Positions 7,871 to 13,384 of a DNA stretch of 13,384 bases are shown here, one piece after another. This DNA is from Lachnospiraceae bacterium UBA3866 (GTDB lineage: Bacteria > Bacillota > Clostridia > Lachnospirales > Lachnospiraceae). Both the position numbers and the translations under genes were made by a program. Location of the stretch: positions 1 to 13,384 of the forward strand of contig DGGU01000002.1 in the NCBI GenBank assembly GCA_002392345.1, in the 5' to 3' direction. Position 1 is the first letter of the stretch. The number at the start of each line of letters is the position of its first letter. The notes below the pieces were generated by a model. That model saw only the letters and a program-made list of their open reading frames with translations. It ran no database searches and was not told the origin of the DNA.

Positions 7871-7900
7871 AAAAGCCTTGCGTATGCAAGGCTTTTATAA
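7871..7900. terminator. Bidirectional intrinsic terminator between convergent operons
   Basis: A perfect 11-bp stem (7871-7881 with 7886-7896, loop GTAT) is flanked by A-runs on the left and T-runs on the right. It gives U tails in both directions: TTTTATAAT on the plus strand and TTTTTATTAG on the minus strand. It lies 22 bases after the phosphoribosyltransferase stop and 26 bases after the end of the leftward acylation operon. Confidence 0.92.
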
Positions 7901-7922
7901 TCCAATACTATTTAGAAATTTT

Positions 7923-9371
7923 TTACTCCTTTGCCTCTCTTATCACGAGATAGTCATTATCAACGGTTATCCCAAAGTGATCGACAACATAGTCTGCGTA
8001 TTTATCATATACCAGTACATTGATCCCATTTACTGCTTTTGGGAAATATTCATCTTTATCAACCATGATTATATTGTATACTTCTCCTGCGCCTACATCA
8101 GCTCTCAAAATATAAAAATCATGTGAACCCATACTTGTATAATATTCACCCATATCGCCTTCCATCCCCCACTTCACATCTCCACCATCTATACACCAGA
8201 TGCCATTTCTTATATCACCGGCTATGCCAAGTTTATCAAGGTACCTTTTTATTCGACTATCATTCCTATCAATATTGCCATCCACGCACACATACAATAC
8301 ATAATTTTCAAAGTTGAGCCTATCAATTAGTGCACCTGCATCATTAGTATCAAGCAACCTTAGATTATATAGATATTCTCTTACATAATCTGCATGTCTT
8401 TGCCAAGTAGCATATCTATCATCGCCCCTATGGTCAGGAAGATTATAATCGTTTAGCACATGATCCCCAAGATACCTTGTAACCTTTTCGCTACCTTTAT
8501 AATTAAGATGCGAGTAATCCATCCCGTCAGTCTGGTAGTCTATTCCTATCTCATCAAGTTTAAGATTACAATTTATGAATGGTACTTCATACTCTCTTGC
8601 TATCATCTCTGCTGCATTATATCGCATCGCATCTTCCACGTTGACCCCTGCATATGGTGCTACGAAAACTATGATGTCAACATTATTCTCTTTGGCGAGT
8701 TCTATGGTTTTACGGTAGTATTCTTCTATCTTAGGTGGTAATTTCTGTATCTCGCTAACTGTATTTATATCCATATGTGCTAGCCTAGCCGTCACATCAG
8801 GATAGCCATCCCCTTTCCAGTCTTCATAATATATGTCTCCGACATTCTTAAGAAAATCCCCTCTACTAAGATTCGTATATCTAGTATGATATGCTGGATA
8901 TTCAAGAAATATCTCTTTCTGCTTCTCTTCCGGGATACTTACTTTCAATATATCCATTTTATTTTTTGATGGCTTATACCCATTATAGTTTTTAATTAGA
9001 TATTGATCTATGGCATAATTCCCTGTGAAACATACCGAATAGCCTTCAAGAACAATGAGCTTTGGTTTCTGTGTCTTAAGTGCCTCTTTAAGAGCATAGT
9101 ACGAATTCCACATAGGTTGCATCGCACCGCCGAATACAAAACTCGTTATCCCATAATCATCATAAAGCTTCCCTACATTAAAATTAACAATAGCATGACT
9201 TGATCCAATGATAAGAAGGTCGACTGAATCCTTTGGAAGTTCATAGAACTTCTCTACTTGATATACACCATCTCCCCACTTAAATTTAAAGATGCTATTC
9301 CATCTTGTTAAGACCATTAACAGTATGAGTAGAAATGCTACTATTTTTAAAATAGATTTCTTATATTTCAT
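7923..9371 (-). CDS. Membrane-anchored SGNH-hydrolase-like acyltransferase with extra C-terminal domain
   Basis: The 482-residue protein has an N-terminal signal anchor (about 7-21), which places the rest outside the membrane. The SGNH fold is indicated by GSSH (56-59, likely nucleophile Ser58) and by the D-x-x-H dyad in DYSHLNYKG (Asp285, His288). VDIIVFVAPYAG (231-242) fits a core strand. By family knowledge, such proteins beside MBOAT acyltransferases (AlgJ/AlgX, DltD, PatB) take the acyl group exported by the MBOAT and transfer it to, or remove it from, an extracellular polymer. Residues about 340-482 form an additional domain ending in GINVLVYDK...VVDHFGI, discussed in the findings. The start follows the MBOAT stop by 5 bases without a Shine-Dalgarno sequence, so reinitiation is likely. 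The substrate is unknown. Confidence 0.85.
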   Translation of the reverse strand: MKYKKSILKIVAFLLILLMVLTRWNSIFKFKWGDGVYQVEKFYELPKDSVDLLIIGSSHAIVNFNVGKLYDDYGITSFVFGGAMQPMWNSYYALKEALKTQKPKLIVLEGYSVCFTGNYAIDQYLIKNYNGYKPSKNKMDILKVSIPEEKQKEIFLEYPAYHTRYTNLSRGDFLKNVGDIYYEDWKGDGYPDVTARLAHMDINTVSEIQKLPPKIEEYYRKTIELAKENNVDIIVFVAPYAGVNVEDAMRYNAAEMIAREYEVPFINCNLKLDEIGIDYQTDGMDYSHLNYKGSEKVTRYLGDHVLNDYNLPDHRGDDRYATWQRHADYVREYLYNLRLLDTNDAGALIDRLNFENYVLYVCVDGNIDRNDSRIKRYLDKLGIAGDIRNGIWCIDGGDVKWGMEGDMGEYYTSMGSHDFYILRADVGAGEVYNIIMVDKDEYFPKAVNGINVLVYDKYADYVVDHFGITVDNDYLVIREAKE

Positions 9372-9376
9372 TTCAT

Positions 9377-10873
9377 TTAAAACTGAAAGTATATGAATTG
9401 CTTTGGATCAAAATATGGTCCATATTCGCCAAATGTCAGTATCGCAACTATGAGCCCGATAATTATCGCCCACCTAAACCATAGGTTTTGCGTAAAAAGA
9501 TACCTATCAAAGGTCATGTCTTTTTTAACTCTTATGACATCAACAATGATTAAAATAATTATGGCCACAAGCAATATATTTACTTCAACCTCTGCAAGTC
9601 CAATCTTATATATATCACCATTAAATAAAACCCAAGGATCTACTTTTAGTAAGATTCTCTTGATATAAGATAGTGCACTTCGAATTGATGCAGACCTAAA
9701 AAATATGAGCGAAAACGACCAAAGTGAAAATGTCACAAATCCTTTATATAGGTGATGGCTGAAACAATCTGTCTCTATCTTAAGCTTATCTACAATCTTA
9801 TTTCGAAGTGTCTTAGTCATATCACCTACAACTTGATATGCACCATTGACAAATCCCCAGATTGCAAAAGTTAGATTTGCTCCATGCCACAGACCACTCA
9901 CTACAAATACTATCATTATATTGATATATTTTCTTAAAGTTCCTTTCCTGTTACCACCAAGTGGTATATAGAGATAGTCTCTAAACCAAGTACTAAGTGA
10001 TATATGCCACCTGCTCCAGAAATCTCTAATACTCGTCGCAAGATATGGAGCCCTAAAATTCTCCATGAGATCAAAACCCATGATTCGAGCCATACCTATG
10101 GCAATCATAGAATACCCGCCAAAATCACAGTAAAGTTCTATAGCGAAAAGCACAATTGCGATTATAAGCTCAGTGCTTCCATAGAGCCTAAATTTCTGAA
10201 AGACAGCATCTACAAAAATAGCACACCTATCTGCTATGACCATCTTCATGAAAAGTCCCCACAAAACAAGTATAAGACCCTTGCTGACTCTTTCCAAATT
10301 CCATACTTCTATCTTCTCTATATCACGAAGCTGCGATAAGAAATTTTTAGATCGTTCTATCGGTCCTGCTACAAGCTGAGGAAAAAATGATACAAAAAGT
10401 GCATATCGTGCAAAATTCCTTTCTACTTCCACATCGCCTCTATACACATCTATCATATAACCGAGTGCTTGAAAAGTGTAGAAAGATATACCCACCGGCA
10501 AGAGAAAATGGAAGCGATAAGAAAGAGGCCTTATCCTTAAAGTTAACAAAACTCTGTTGATAGTTTCTATGCCAAAATTACCATATTTAAACAAAAAAAG
10601 TAACGAGAGATTTGCAACTATGCAACCAATCATTACTATCCTTTTAAGCTTTTTCCTATTTTTATATCTGTCTAATTCTTTAAAAAGTATCGCACTTACA
10701 TATGTTACAACAGTGGATGTACCTATAAGTATAGAGTATTTTGCATTCCAACACATATAGAAAAAGTAACTTGCAACGAGAAGTATATATACTCTTGTCT
10801 TCCTTGGAACAACAAAATATAAACTCACAACAATTATAGAGAATATTAAAAACTCTATACTGTTAAATTGCAT
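9377..10873 (-). CDS. MBOAT-family membrane O-acyltransferase (AlgI/DltB-like)
   Basis: This is a polytopic membrane protein of 498 residues that by family moves an acyl group, usually acetyl, across the membrane for O-acylation of a surface polymer. AlgI-type hallmarks are visible: SYFFYMCWNAKY (35-46), PVGISFYTFQALGYMIDVYRG (126-146), FFPQLVAGPIER (163-174), FWSRWHISLSTWFRDYLYIP (285-304) and the catalytic-histidine segment SGLWHGA with His330. Hydrophobic segments run through the whole chain. The ATG at 10873 has AGGAG (10880-10884) with a 6-base spacer and overlaps the upstream duplicated-SGNH gene by 11 bases. The SGNH gene follows after 5 bases. The order MBOAT then SGNH matches other O-acetylation pairs. 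The acceptor polymer is unknown. Confidence 0.93.
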   Translation of the reverse strand: MQFNSIEFLIFSIIVVSLYFVVPRKTRVYILLVASYFFYMCWNAKYSILIGTSTVVTYVSAILFKELDRYKNRKKLKRIVMIGCIVANLSLLFLFKYGNFGIETINRVLLTLRIRPLSYRFHFLLPVGISFYTFQALGYMIDVYRGDVEVERNFARYALFVSFFPQLVAGPIERSKNFLSQLRDIEKIEVWNLERVSKGLILVLWGLFMKMVIADRCAIFVDAVFQKFRLYGSTELIIAIVLFAIELYCDFGGYSMIAIGMARIMGFDLMENFRAPYLATSIRDFWSRWHISLSTWFRDYLYIPLGGNRKGTLRKYINIMIVFVVSGLWHGANLTFAIWGFVNGAYQVVGDMTKTLRNKIVDKLKIETDCFSHHLYKGFVTFSLWSFSLIFFRSASIRSALSYIKRILLKVDPWVLFNGDIYKIGLAEVEVNILLVAIIILIIVDVIRVKKDMTFDRYLFTQNLWFRWAIIIGLIVAILTFGEYGPYFDPKQFIYFQF

Positions 10874-12032
10874 TTGTCGCTCCTAGTCTTTCAATCATCT
10901 TGTCATAAAGTTTGTCATAAAATCCTTGATTATAATATTTTGTGTCGCCTTGATATTCTGCTGTTGCAAAATCATTCATGTCTATATATATTGTATTAGG
11001 ATACTCTTCTGCAAGTTTCTCAATGACAGCATTATACTCTGAGACCTTAGGAACTTTTGTTGGCCTCTCACCAATAAAATGCATATATGAATGTAAGAAT
11101 ACTGTCTTATGCTTTAGACAAGCAAGATTTAGATATGTTCTTAGACTCTTCTCAAAATCTATAAGAGGAGTCTTTGCTTCAAAGTCTTCTATGCCTATCG
11201 ACAAGAGCACATATCTTGCATCTGATTCCACTGCCCCATAAAAAGACATAAGGTGGTTTTGAAGTATCGTACCTTGATTCACAAAATCGAGTAGTGTATA
11301 TTTTGTCTTCTCATATTCTATAAAATGATACGCAAAAGTATCTCCTGTAACTGCAATCTTATTCTTATCCATCTTATATGACCAAGGAAAAACTGTGGTA
11401 TTGTTAGTTGATTCTATAGTTTCTGTGAGATATATCATCTTAGAACTGAGCGTCACAAAAAATGTCTCATCATAATTATATCCGTCTCCAAATGCATAGT
11501 CTTCATTGTCCATATTTTTCATGTCGATATAATAGACATTGGAGAACTCATTTGCGAGCTTTCTATATACATCATCAAGTTCTTTCACACTATGGTCATC
11601 TTCTCTAAGATCTGACCTATAGAAGCTCATATAAGTATGGAAAAATATGCATTTATTACGTTCTGCCGCAAGTGCTATATAAAGTCTTAGATATTGCTCA
11701 AAATCCTCTGGTTTAGTTTTATTTAAGAAATCATTTACACCAGAACAAAATAATATATAGGTATTGTCGCCATCTGCTATACAGTGCAAAAACACTTGCA
11801 CATTTTCCGAAGCTGCAATCCCCTTATCGCTTGGGAACTCATAATACTCAAAATCATCTGCACTCACAAAGTGCTTGAAAAAGTCTATATAAGAGTCTCC
11901 CACGATAGCTATATTTTTCTTAGTGTACTCACCAGGGCCAAAAGCAAGCGTATTTTCAAAACTTAAAAGAATAACACCTAAGGTGATGAAGACCACCAAT
12001 AAGATTTTTTTAATTGTTTTTATTTTTTCCAT
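10863..12032 (-). CDS. Secreted protein with two tandem SGNH-hydrolase-like domains, catalytic residues degenerate
   Basis: I do not recognise this 389-residue protein as a named family. Residues 1-30 are a signal peptide (basic start, hydrophobic 10-23, likely cleavage after TLA). Two homologous domains follow: residues 38-202 and 223-383. Domain 1 has block I GDSY (Ser47) and block III GVND (98-101). Domain 2 has GDTF and GIED at the same places. The final block, normally D-x-x-H, reads DGYNY (183-187) in domain 1 and DTKYY (363-367) in domain 2, so neither has the histidine. This suggests a binding or scaffold role, or altered chemistry. The gene overlaps the MBOAT gene by 11 bases, which ties it to that pathway. 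The ATG at 12032 has no well-spaced ribosome-binding site (GGAGGG is 15 bases away, inside a hairpin), but no in-frame alternative exists. Confidence 0.8.
   Translation of the reverse strand: MEKIKTIKKILLVVFITLGVILLSFENTLAFGPGEYTKKNIAIVGDSYIDFFKHFVSADDFEYYEFPSDKGIAASENVQVFLHCIADGDNTYILFCSGVNDFLNKTKPEDFEQYLRLYIALAAERNKCIFFHTYMSFYRSDLREDDHSVKELDDVYRKLANEFSNVYYIDMKNMDNEDYAFGDGYNYDETFFVTLSSKMIYLTETIESTNNTTVFPWSYKMDKNKIAVTGDTFAYHFIEYEKTKYTLLDFVNQGTILQNHLMSFYGAVESDARYVLLSIGIEDFEAKTPLIDFEKSLRTYLNLACLKHKTVFLHSYMHFIGERPTKVPKVSEYNAVIEKLAEEYPNTIYIDMNDFATAEYQGDTKYYNQGFYDKLYDKMIERLGATNAI
10884..11921 (-). repeat. Internal tandem duplication coding for two SGNH-like domains
   Basis: Codons 38-202 (11427-11921) and 223-383 (10884-11366) encode domains that align along their length. 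In the best-kept block, residues 92-137 against 274-319, I count 21 identities in 46 positions by hand without gaps. Shared anchors include KT, DFE, LR-Y, H-YM-F, and later IDM and KMI. Confidence 0.8.
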
Positions 12033-12035
12033 ATA

Positions 12036-12061
12036 AAAAGAGAGGTGCCCTCCACTCTTTT
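12036..12061. terminator. Imperfect hairpin with U-tail between the first two genes of the acylation operon
   Basis: Seven base pairs (12036-12042 with 12055-12061), one A-A mismatch, then two G-C pairs close a 6-base loop. On the minus strand the stem ends in CTCTTTTTAT immediately before the next ATG. It may act as a weak terminator or attenuator that lowers expression of the three downstream genes relative to the first, and it holds the only purine-rich GGAGGG near that start. Confidence 0.5.
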
Positions 12062-12076
12062 ATTTTAACATATGTA

Positions 12077-13147
12077 TTACTTGTAATATGCCGAACCTTG
12101 GTCATCAATGTCGACATGCCACTCATTAGTTAGTGGATCATATCTCCACCCAGCTTTGTTCTTTTCTTTTTCCTCGGTTTCAACAGCCTTCCTAGTTCTT
12201 TTTATGATACGACCCGATTCTGTAAGGACTGTACCATTTGGAAAATCTATAGAGCCATCTATATTATACTTTGTACCATCTGCAAGTTTTATAGATCCAT
12301 CGCTATAATGTGTCACACCATTAGTATCAATATAAGAATTATCAGGTAGACTTATCGTTCCATCAGTGTTATATATTTTGCCCGATGCATCTCTTATACT
12401 GCCATTAGGATATATATAACTTCCATCACTACTTATACTATAAGTACTAGCATATGGATCAACCTCTTGAGTTTGAGATTGAAGCTGTGCTTGGATTTGA
12501 GCTTGAAGTTGTGCCTGTGCTTCAAGTTCTGCCAGAGCCTGAGCTTGGAACTGAGCTTGCATGATAGCCACAGCCAACAAGTATTGATTCATCGCATCAC
12601 TATTTGCAGGTGAATAAACTGAATCTTGATTATTCTTATCTATAACTTTACCAGTGCGAGTATTGCCTGTGCTACTACTAATTGTCCTTGTTGGATCAAC
12701 TTCAGCTACACTTCTACTGACTGATATAGGAATGCTCGCAGAACAACCACCATATGTTATCGTCACAAAAACATGACTAGTATTTAATGGAGTTGATAGC
12801 GATGGATTAAAAGAAAATTCAGATGCATTGCTTGCATTGTATACCACATTGACTATAGTACCATTGTCATAACTTACTTGTAATATAAGTCCTGCCATGT
12901 CAAGAAAGTCATTAATCTTATAAGATGTCTTATTAGGAGAATAAGCAACTGTTATCATTTTCACTTTTGGATTATAATAATCACTATATGACACTTGATT
13001 GTTTGTCTGCGGAATGTATATATTGCCAGCCAACGACCAATCATTAATATCAGCATAAGCAAAATCGTACATCAAAACATTTGCAACAATTATTGCAATA
13101 ACAAAAAGTCCTACAATTTTTAATTTTGCACGACAAAATCTAAGCAT
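12077..13147 (-). CDS. Secreted repeat protein: Ig-like domain, Gln/Ala helix, eleven heptad repeats
   Basis: I do not recognise this 356-residue protein as a whole. In order it has: a signal peptide or anchor (hydrophobic about 11-26, possible cleavage near FAYA); a bacterial Ig-like domain resembling the group 3 (Big_3) pattern at about 62-143 (ITVAYSPNKTSYKINDFLD... to ASIPISV); a Ser/Thr/Asn-rich linker; a Gln/Ala-rich segment (196-227) likely helical; eleven 7-residue repeats (241-317) of the form [D/N/S]-G-[S/T]-x4; a basic then acidic Lys/Glu-rich stretch (316-331); and a tail with GWRYDPLTNEW (333-343), reminiscent of cell-wall-binding repeats. Secretion and these modules point to a surface or wall location. 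It is first in the acylation operon, 44 bases before the tandem-SGNH gene. The ATG lacks a Shine-Dalgarno sequence; an in-frame TGA upstream fixes it as the earliest start. Confidence 0.8.
   Translation of the reverse strand: MLRFCRAKLKIVGLFVIAIIVANVLMYDFAYADINDWSLAGNIYIPQTNNQVSYSDYYNPKVKMITVAYSPNKTSYKINDFLDMAGLILQVSYDNGTIVNVVYNASNASEFSFNPSLSTPLNTSHVFVTITYGGCSASIPISVSRSVAEVDPTRTISSSTGNTRTGKVIDKNNQDSVYSPANSDAMNQYLLAVAIMQAQFQAQALAELEAQAQLQAQIQAQLQSQTQEVDPYASTYSISSDGSYIYPNGSIRDASGKIYNTDGTISLPDNSYIDTNGVTHYSDGSIKLADGTKYNIDGSIDFPNGTVLTESGRIIKRTRKAVETEEKEKNKAGWRYDPLTNEWHVDIDDQGSAYYK
12197..12427 (-). repeat. Eleven consecutive 7-codon repeats in the secreted protein
   Basis: Codons 241-317 break without gaps into eleven heptads. 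Position 1 is Asp, Asn or Ser in all eleven, and position 2 is Gly in ten (Asn in the fifth). Position 3 is Ser or Thr in eight. Units include DGSYIYP, NGSIRDA, SGKIYNT, DGTISLP, DGSIKLA, DGSIDFP and NGTVLTE. At DNA level the plus strand shows CCAT or CCATC recurring at 21-base or double spacing. Confidence 0.85.
12467..12562 (-). repeat. Gln/Ala-rich low-complexity segment
   Basis: Codons 196-227 encode a segment in which Gln alternates with Ala, Leu, Ile or Phe (QAQFQAQALAEL, then QAQLQAQIQAQLQ). It is probably a long amphipathic helix or coiled coil between the Ig-like domain and the heptad repeats. The repeated CAR-GCN codons could make its length variable between strains. Confidence 0.7.
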
Positions 13148-13180
13148 ATAAATAAATCAAGGGTATGCCCACCCATATTA

Positions 13181-13209
13181 AGTATAACCAAAAAATGCTA
13201 TATAATCAA
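13181..13209 (-). promoter_or_regulatory. Sigma-A-like promoter of the surface acylation operon
   Basis: Read on the minus strand: -35 TTGATT (13204-13209), a 17-base spacer and -10 TATACT (13181-13186). The predicted start is near 13174, giving a leader of about 27 bases to the ATG at 13147. The leader contains GGGTGGGCATACCC (13161-13174), a possible 4-bp hairpin, and no well-placed ribosome-binding site. Confidence 0.7.
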
Positions 13210-13264
13210 TATTTATTCATAATCTTAAGCGTTTCTTAATTATTATTATAAGCATTTTTATCGC

Positions 13265-13301
13265 AAAAAAATAAAAAAATAACTGGTTTTCCAGTTATTT
13301 T
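13265..13301 (-). terminator. Intrinsic terminator of the tRNA gene
   Basis: A perfect 11-bp stem (13276-13286 with 13291-13301, 4-base loop) is followed on the minus strand by a long U tract, TTTATTTTTTT (13275 down to 13265). It begins 3 bases after the tRNA and shields the downstream operon promoter from tRNA transcription. Confidence 0.92.
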
Positions 13302-13304
13302 GAG

Positions 13305-13378
13305 TAGCGGGGATAGGATTTGAACCTATGACCTCCGGGTTATGAGCCCGGCGGGCTTCCAGACTGCTCCATCCCGCG
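13305..13378 (-). tRNA. Initiator tRNA-fMet (anticodon CAT)
   Basis: The minus strand folds into a cloverleaf of 74 nt without an encoded CCA. Initiator hallmarks are the unpaired 1-72 position (C1 and T72), three consecutive G-C pairs at the base of the anticodon loop (GGG, loop CTCATAA, CCC) and A11 in the D stem. The T arm is ATAGG-TTCAAAT-CCTAT. Two stem positions are A-C instead of A-U: 7-66 in the acceptor and 11-24 in the D stem. It is followed at once by a strong terminator. Sequence at 13379-13384 is too short to tell whether another tRNA lies upstream. Confidence 0.93.
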
Positions 13379-13384
13379 ACATGA

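Noticed and set aside
7878..8741. Plus-strand open frames within the SGNH gene (for example 7878-8126, 8123-8317, 8460-8741)
   Set aside because: They are antisense to a coherent protein with a signal anchor and catalytic motifs, and the first begins inside the terminator stem.
10004..10339. Plus-strand open frame inside the MBOAT gene
   Set aside because: Its composition fits an antisense shadow of a membrane protein and it has no ribosome-binding site.
12197..12427. CRISPR-like array suggested by the regular 21-base spacing of CCATC
   Set aside because: The periodicity is in frame with the encoded heptads, the shared bases are too few for a repeat, and the spacing is too short for repeat-spacer units.
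13161..13174. Small inverted repeat GGGT...ACCC in the operon leader as an operator
   Set aside because: Only four base pairs with a 6-base gap; this is easily expected by chance, so it is mentioned only with the promoter.

Overview
The window is AT-rich DNA with strong purine-rich Shine-Dalgarno sites, sigma-A-like promoters, U-tailed hairpin terminators, heavy use of ATA and AGA codons and a tRNA gene without an encoded CCA. Together with the protein families this points to a low-GC Firmicute, most likely a member of the Clostridia (Lachnospiraceae-like). That placement is inferred from overall character, not from a search.

Left part (1-6230, all on the minus strand). A promoter at 6260-6288 drives mrp (Fe-S cluster carrier ATPase), a Na+/phosphate symporter with a PhoU tail, gap (GAPDH) and pgk (phosphoglycerate kinase). 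The genes are tightly packed: mrp and the symporter overlap by 4 bases, and the other gaps are 21 and 14 bases. A perfect hairpin with a U-rich tail follows pgk, and lepA (elongation factor 4) begins right after it and runs off the left edge of the window. Phosphate import sits directly beside the two glycolytic enzymes that fix inorganic phosphate into ATP.

Middle (6231-7900). A divergent promoter region, in which the two -35 elements overlap, leads rightward into a LysR-type regulator and a PRPP-dependent phosphoribosyltransferase of the adenine/xanthine type. The regulator's leader carries a perfect 9-bp inverted repeat that ends beside its ribosome-binding site. A bidirectional terminator at 7871-7896 separates this pair from the next operon.

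Right part (7923-13147, minus strand). This is the most unusual region. From a promoter at 13181-13209 come four genes in order. The first is a secreted protein with an Ig-like domain, a Gln/Ala-rich helix and eleven exact 7-residue repeats. The second is a secreted protein built from two tandem SGNH-hydrolase-like domains, both lacking the usual catalytic His. The third is an MBOAT membrane O-acyltransferase of the AlgI/DltB type. The fourth is a membrane-anchored SGNH acyltransferase-like protein with an intact GSSH...DxxH motif pair and an extra C-terminal domain. The arrangement resembles export-coupled O-acylation systems (AlgI/J/X, PatA/B, DltB/D), but no polymer synthase or glycosyltransferase is in view. 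I infer a cell-surface glycan O-acylation system whose two accessory proteins I do not recognise as described.

Right edge. A minus-strand initiator tRNA-Met gene (13305-13378), with its own strong terminator, ends the window.

No stretch longer than 300 bases lacks a gene. The largest gaps are 13148-13304 and 6231-6374, and both hold the regulatory sites listed. I saw no insertion sequences, CRISPR arrays, attachment sites or phage genes.
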